The translations under genes were made by a program, and so were the position numbers. The notes below the pieces were generated by a model. That model searched no databases and was not told the origin of the DNA. It was given only the letters and a program-made list of their open reading frames with translations. From assembly GCA_964546565.1 (NCBI GenBank), contig CAZJKC010000005.1, positions 1 through 43,327 of the forward strand: 43,327 bases of DNA, in the 5' to 3' direction. This document shows, piece after piece, positions 40,796 through 43,327 of this stretch. The DNA comes from CAG-826 sp964546565. Lineage in GTDB: Bacteria; Bacillota_I; Bacilli_A; RFN20; CAG-826. Position 1 is the first letter of the stretch. The number at the start of each line of letters is the position of its first letter.

Positions 40796-42355
40796 ATGGA
40801 TTTTATTAGCAAACTTTGTGATTATTATCATATAAGCCATGATGAATACGAACAATTGATAAAAAAAGCAACTCTCGACGATTTACCTTCACCTGCTCTT
40901 TTTCAAGATATGGATAAAGCTTGTCAAATAATAAAGGAAGCCATGGCCAATCAAGAAAAAATAATGGTTTATGGTGATTATGACGCCGATGGTATTTTAG
41001 CAACCTCCATTCTTGTCAATACCTTTAATAAACTTCATTATCATGTCGGGTATTACATACCATCACGCTATATCGATGGTTATGGACTAAATGAAGAAAA
41101 AGTCTTATTAGCGTATGAAAAAGGATATAAATTAATCATTACCGTTGATAATGGGGTATCACAACATGCCGCAATCGCGAAGGCTTATGAATTAGGAATG
41201 AAAGTAATAATTACTGATCATCATAGTTTACCTTCAACTTTACCGCATTGTGAAGTTATTTTACATCCTACATACTCGCATTATGGTAATACCGTATGTT
41301 GTGGAGCTTATGTGGCTTTAATGTTATCAAAAGCCTTATTAGATTATTATGACCATTATTTAGTTTGTTTAGCGTCAATCGCTACTATAAGTGATATGAT
41401 GGAATTGAAAGCATATAATCGTACGATAGTTAAACTTGGATTAGACTTTTTAAAAGAAGAGAAATATAAAAATCTATTTATGTTAATCAAAGAAAATCAA
41501 AATTGTCTTGATGAATCTACTTATGGCGTGCAGATTGCTCCTAAAATAAACGCTATCGGAAGAATAATTGAAAATACCGCCATTAACCGCTTAGTGACCT
41601 TTTTTTCTACTGATAATGAAACGGAAATGATTAATCTTGCTAATTGGATTGAAGAAGTAAATAATGAACGAAAAAAAATAACCCAAGGAGCCGCATCTAA
41701 ACTCATTATTGATGAATCAAAACCCGCTATATGCATTATATCGGACGAAAAAGAAGGCTTAATAGGACTCATTGCCAATCGTTTATTACAGCAATATAAT
41801 AAACCCGTAATCGTCTTTGCAAGAGGAACAGAAGAAGGTATATTGAAGGCGAGTGCACGCTCTCATCATGGCTTTTCTATTGTTAAATGCTTTCAATCAT
41901 TGCATCATTTATTAGAAGTTGCCGGTGGTCATGACTTAGCTGGAGGTTGTTCTATAAAAGAAGAGAATTTTGAAGAGTTTCAAAAACAATTCTATCTTTT
42001 AGCGAAACATTATCAAATACAAGAAGAAAAAATGCCGGCGATTAAAGCCGCAATTGAAGATATAACTTTACATAATTATGAAATTCTTAAACTTTTAAGC
42101 CCTTTTGGAATGGGCTGGAAAGCCCCCTTATTTTCTTTAGAAAATCTTGATATTAGAGCTTTAAGTTATAGCAAAAATAATCTTCATATTATGAGTGAAT
42201 TATCGCTTAAAACACGATTGGTGGGCTTTAATATTAGTAAGGATTCTTTAGCGGATTACCGTTACTTAGATGTAATTGGTCATTTATCGCTTAACTATTA
42301 TTATCAACAAATTACTTTACAATTTGTTATCGATCAAAGTTTCCCCCGTTTATAA
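40796..42355 (+). CDS. recJ: Single-strand DNA exonuclease RecJ
   Basis: DHH-family 5'-3' exonuclease for recombination and mismatch repair, 519 residues, shorter than B. subtilis RecJ (missing a C-terminal extension). Motif I is VYGDYDADGIL (58-68), followed by IITVDNG, the DHH triad at 141-143 (IITDHHS), and DHHA1 motif AGGHDLAGGCS near 380. The C-terminal OB-like part (about 420-519) completes the core. AAGAGG precedes the ATG. Confidence 0.96.
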   Translation: MDFISKLCDYYHISHDEYEQLIKKATLDDLPSPALFQDMDKACQIIKEAMANQEKIMVYGDYDADGILATSILVNTFNKLHYHVGYYIPSRYIDGYGLNEEKVLLAYEKGYKLIITVDNGVSQHAAIAKAYELGMKVIITDHHSLPSTLPHCEVILHPTYSHYGNTVCCGAYVALMLSKALLDYYDHYLVCLASIATISDMMELKAYNRTIVKLGLDFLKEEKYKNLFMLIKENQNCLDESTYGVQIAPKINAIGRIIENTAINRLVTFFSTDNETEMINLANWIEEVNNERKKITQGAASKLIIDESKPAICIISDEKEGLIGLIANRLLQQYNKPVIVFARGTEEGILKASARSHHGFSIVKCFQSLHHLLEVAGGHDLAGGCSIKEENFEEFQKQFYLLAKHYQIQEEKMPAIKAAIEDITLHNYEILKLLSPFGMGWKAPLFSLENLDIRALSYSKNNLHIMSELSLKTRLVGFNISKDSLADYRYLDVIGHLSLNYYYQQITLQFVIDQSFPRL

Positions 42356-42372
42356 AAAGTTGTTGCTTAATA

Positions 42373-42381
42373 TGATATATT
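42373..42381 (+). promoter_or_regulatory. Possible extended -10 promoter
   Basis: TG-A-TATATT (42373-42381) before the membrane-protein gene at 42409. No good -35 seen. Confidence 0.35.
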
Positions 42382-42408
42382 ATAGATATTAAAAAAGGAG
42401 TGATATAC

Positions 42409-43188
42409 ATGTACTTTGAAGAAAGAACATTACCATGGTGGTTTAGAACCATAATTCTTGTTATTTTAATTGCTATTTCTTTATTTCTTCCCTTAAGTTC
42501 TTATGGGATTAATGCTCTCGGAATTATTACTTTTTATATAGCTATTTTAGCTTTAAATTTATCTTTTGGAAGTGAAAATGATAATTCATTAATTATTTCT
42601 TTAGCTTCTTTAGTGACTTTAACATTAGTGGGCTATTTTACTAGTAAGAATGCCTCTTCTTATGGTCCTTCAGCGCACGCTATTGCATTATCATGCGATT
42701 TATTAGTTATATTATCTCTTGTTTATTATATTTTTAAGAATACTTTGATTGAAAATGGTAACACTAGTTCGCTAGTCTACGATCTTTCCTTTTTCGGAAT
42801 CATCATCATTTCTTATTTATTAACCTATTTTATTCCTTCTATACCCCCTTTGATGATTAAAGGAGTGCCAATTACTTTAGGTTTCTGGGCCTTAGCCTTA
42901 ATAAGAATATTCCTTTTAAGCGGCGTTTCTTTTTCATCTAGTTCAAGTGATGAGCAACCACCTGTTGATGTCGTCTATAATGCTATTTCCTATGCTTTAG
43001 AAGGGACCGATCTTGTTTTTAATGGCATCAAGGGATCGACCTATTTTACAATTTATTTATCAATTACCGCTAGCGAACATATTTTACAAGCTGATTACGA
43101 TAAAAAACGTTTTGAATCACGGTTAAGAGATTATATTAAATCTAGCGGCTATAGCATGAAATATATTTCTATTCGATATAATTATTAA
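42409..43188 (+). CDS. Hypothetical polytopic membrane protein
   Basis: The 259-residue protein has about six membrane segments in the first 175 residues, a Ser-rich SFSSSSSDEQPP linker (about 175-187) and a C-terminal soluble tail with charged helices (DKKRFESRLRDYIKSSGYS). The start at 42409 follows AAAGGAG by eight bases. I recognise no family. In B. subtilis recJ is followed by apt and relA, so the synteny breaks here. The gene ends before a terminator at the window edge. Confidence 0.8.
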   Translation: MYFEERTLPWWFRTIILVILIAISLFLPLSSYGINALGIITFYIAILALNLSFGSENDNSLIISLASLVTLTLVGYFTSKNASSYGPSAHAIALSCDLLVILSLVYYIFKNTLIENGNTSSLVYDLSFFGIIIISYLLTYFIPSIPPLMIKGVPITLGFWALALIRIFLLSGVSFSSSSSDEQPPVDVVYNAISYALEGTDLVFNGIKGSTYFTIYLSITASEHILQADYDKKRFESRLRDYIKSSGYSMKYISIRYNY

Positions 43189-43247
43189 TATTTTTTATTA
43201 AAACTAAAATGTGATTAAGAGAATTTTTTATAGTTTTTTAACTTCTA

Positions 43248-43282
43248 GGGTGATGTATTCTTGTAGTGCATCATCCTTTTTT
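43248..43282 (+). terminator. Terminator at the right edge
   Basis: GGGTGATGTA pairs with TGCATCATCC (with G-U pairs) around a loop of ten bases or so, followed by TTTTTT. It ends the membrane-protein transcript. Confidence 0.7.
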
Positions 43283-43327
43283 AACGTTAAAAACAACATA
43301 ATTAGGCTCTTTAATATCTTTGTGTCT

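Noticed and set aside
43228..43327. Open minus-strand frame at the right edge ending at 43228 (a readable tail DALQEYITLEVKKL)
   Set aside because: It overlaps a good plus-strand terminator (43248-43282), another minus frame is also open from the edge to 43271, and the window stops after 33 codons. Too little to call a gene; sequence beyond the edge would decide.
1..43327. CRISPR arrays, insertion sequences, phage genes, tRNA and rRNA genes
   Set aside because: No regularly spaced repeats, transposase-like or integrase-like product, terminal repeats, or cloverleaf/rRNA sequence were recognised on either strand by reading.

Overview
The window is A+T-rich DNA from a Firmicutes-type bacterium, class Bacilli. 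The evidence is AGGAGG-type ribosome sites, a T-box leader in front of valS, the Prp/L27 pair with an N-terminally extended L27, and a long stretch whose gene order follows the Bacillus subtilis ysoA-tig-lonA-ysxC-spoVID-ysxE-valS-radC-minCD-spoIVFAB-rplU-ysxB-rpmA-obg-ruvAB-yrzE-yrbG-spoVB-secDF-recJ region. Many genes end in TGA, so the standard code is used and this is not a Mycoplasma/Spiroplasma-type genome. An uncultured, reduced member of the Bacilli (Erysipelotrichales or a walled relative of the Mollicutes) is a reasonable guess, but the species cannot be named from sequence alone.

Region 1 (1-7460) is one operon. It starts at a strong promoter (TTTACA-N17-TATACT) and ends at a terminator. 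It encodes a small membrane-anchored protein, a SipW-type signal peptidase, an unknown anchored protein, a TasA/camelysin-like protein, and two large secreted proteins that fuse a TasA-like N-terminal domain to beta-helix or GLUG-like repeats. The first genes echo the tapA-sipW-tasA biofilm-fibre operon. A GH43 lipoprotein glycosidase follows as its own unit.

Region 2 (9466-15689) is accessory. A small protein is followed by an ECF-type sigma factor, overlapped by a membrane protein whose extracellular part is a serpin and which sits where an anti-sigma factor is expected. Then come an SDR oxidoreductase, a condensation/acetyltransferase-like enzyme with a zinc-ribbon membrane partner (DUF6320-like), and a TPR-like protein just upstream of tig.

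Region 3 (16044-42355) is the conserved backbone: trigger factor, Lon, EngB, SpoVID-like LysM protein, YsxE-like protein, T-box and ValRS, RadC, MinC, MinD, SpoIVFA/SpoIVFB-like pair, L21-Prp-L27, a GT2 glycosyltransferase, ObgE, RuvA, RuvB, TIGR04086-like and DUF421 membrane proteins, a SpoVB-like flippase, SecDF and RecJ. Compared with B. subtilis, clpX/lonB, the hem genes, folC/comC, mreBCD, spo0B and queA-tgt-yajC are absent from these positions. Lineage-specific insertions are a 57-residue peptide with a double-glycine leader between valS and radC (25290-25463), a minus-strand 99-residue protein, and a lipoprotein. The window ends with an unknown polytopic membrane protein and a terminator.

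The most interesting points are the serpin in the anti-sigma position, the double-glycine peptide fused into a housekeeping operon, the SipW/TasA locus with beta-helix fusions, two terminators whose 3' arm is also the ribosome-binding site of the next gene, a SecDF lacking the usual transmembrane aspartates in both halves, and several spore-gene homologues kept in ancestral order.
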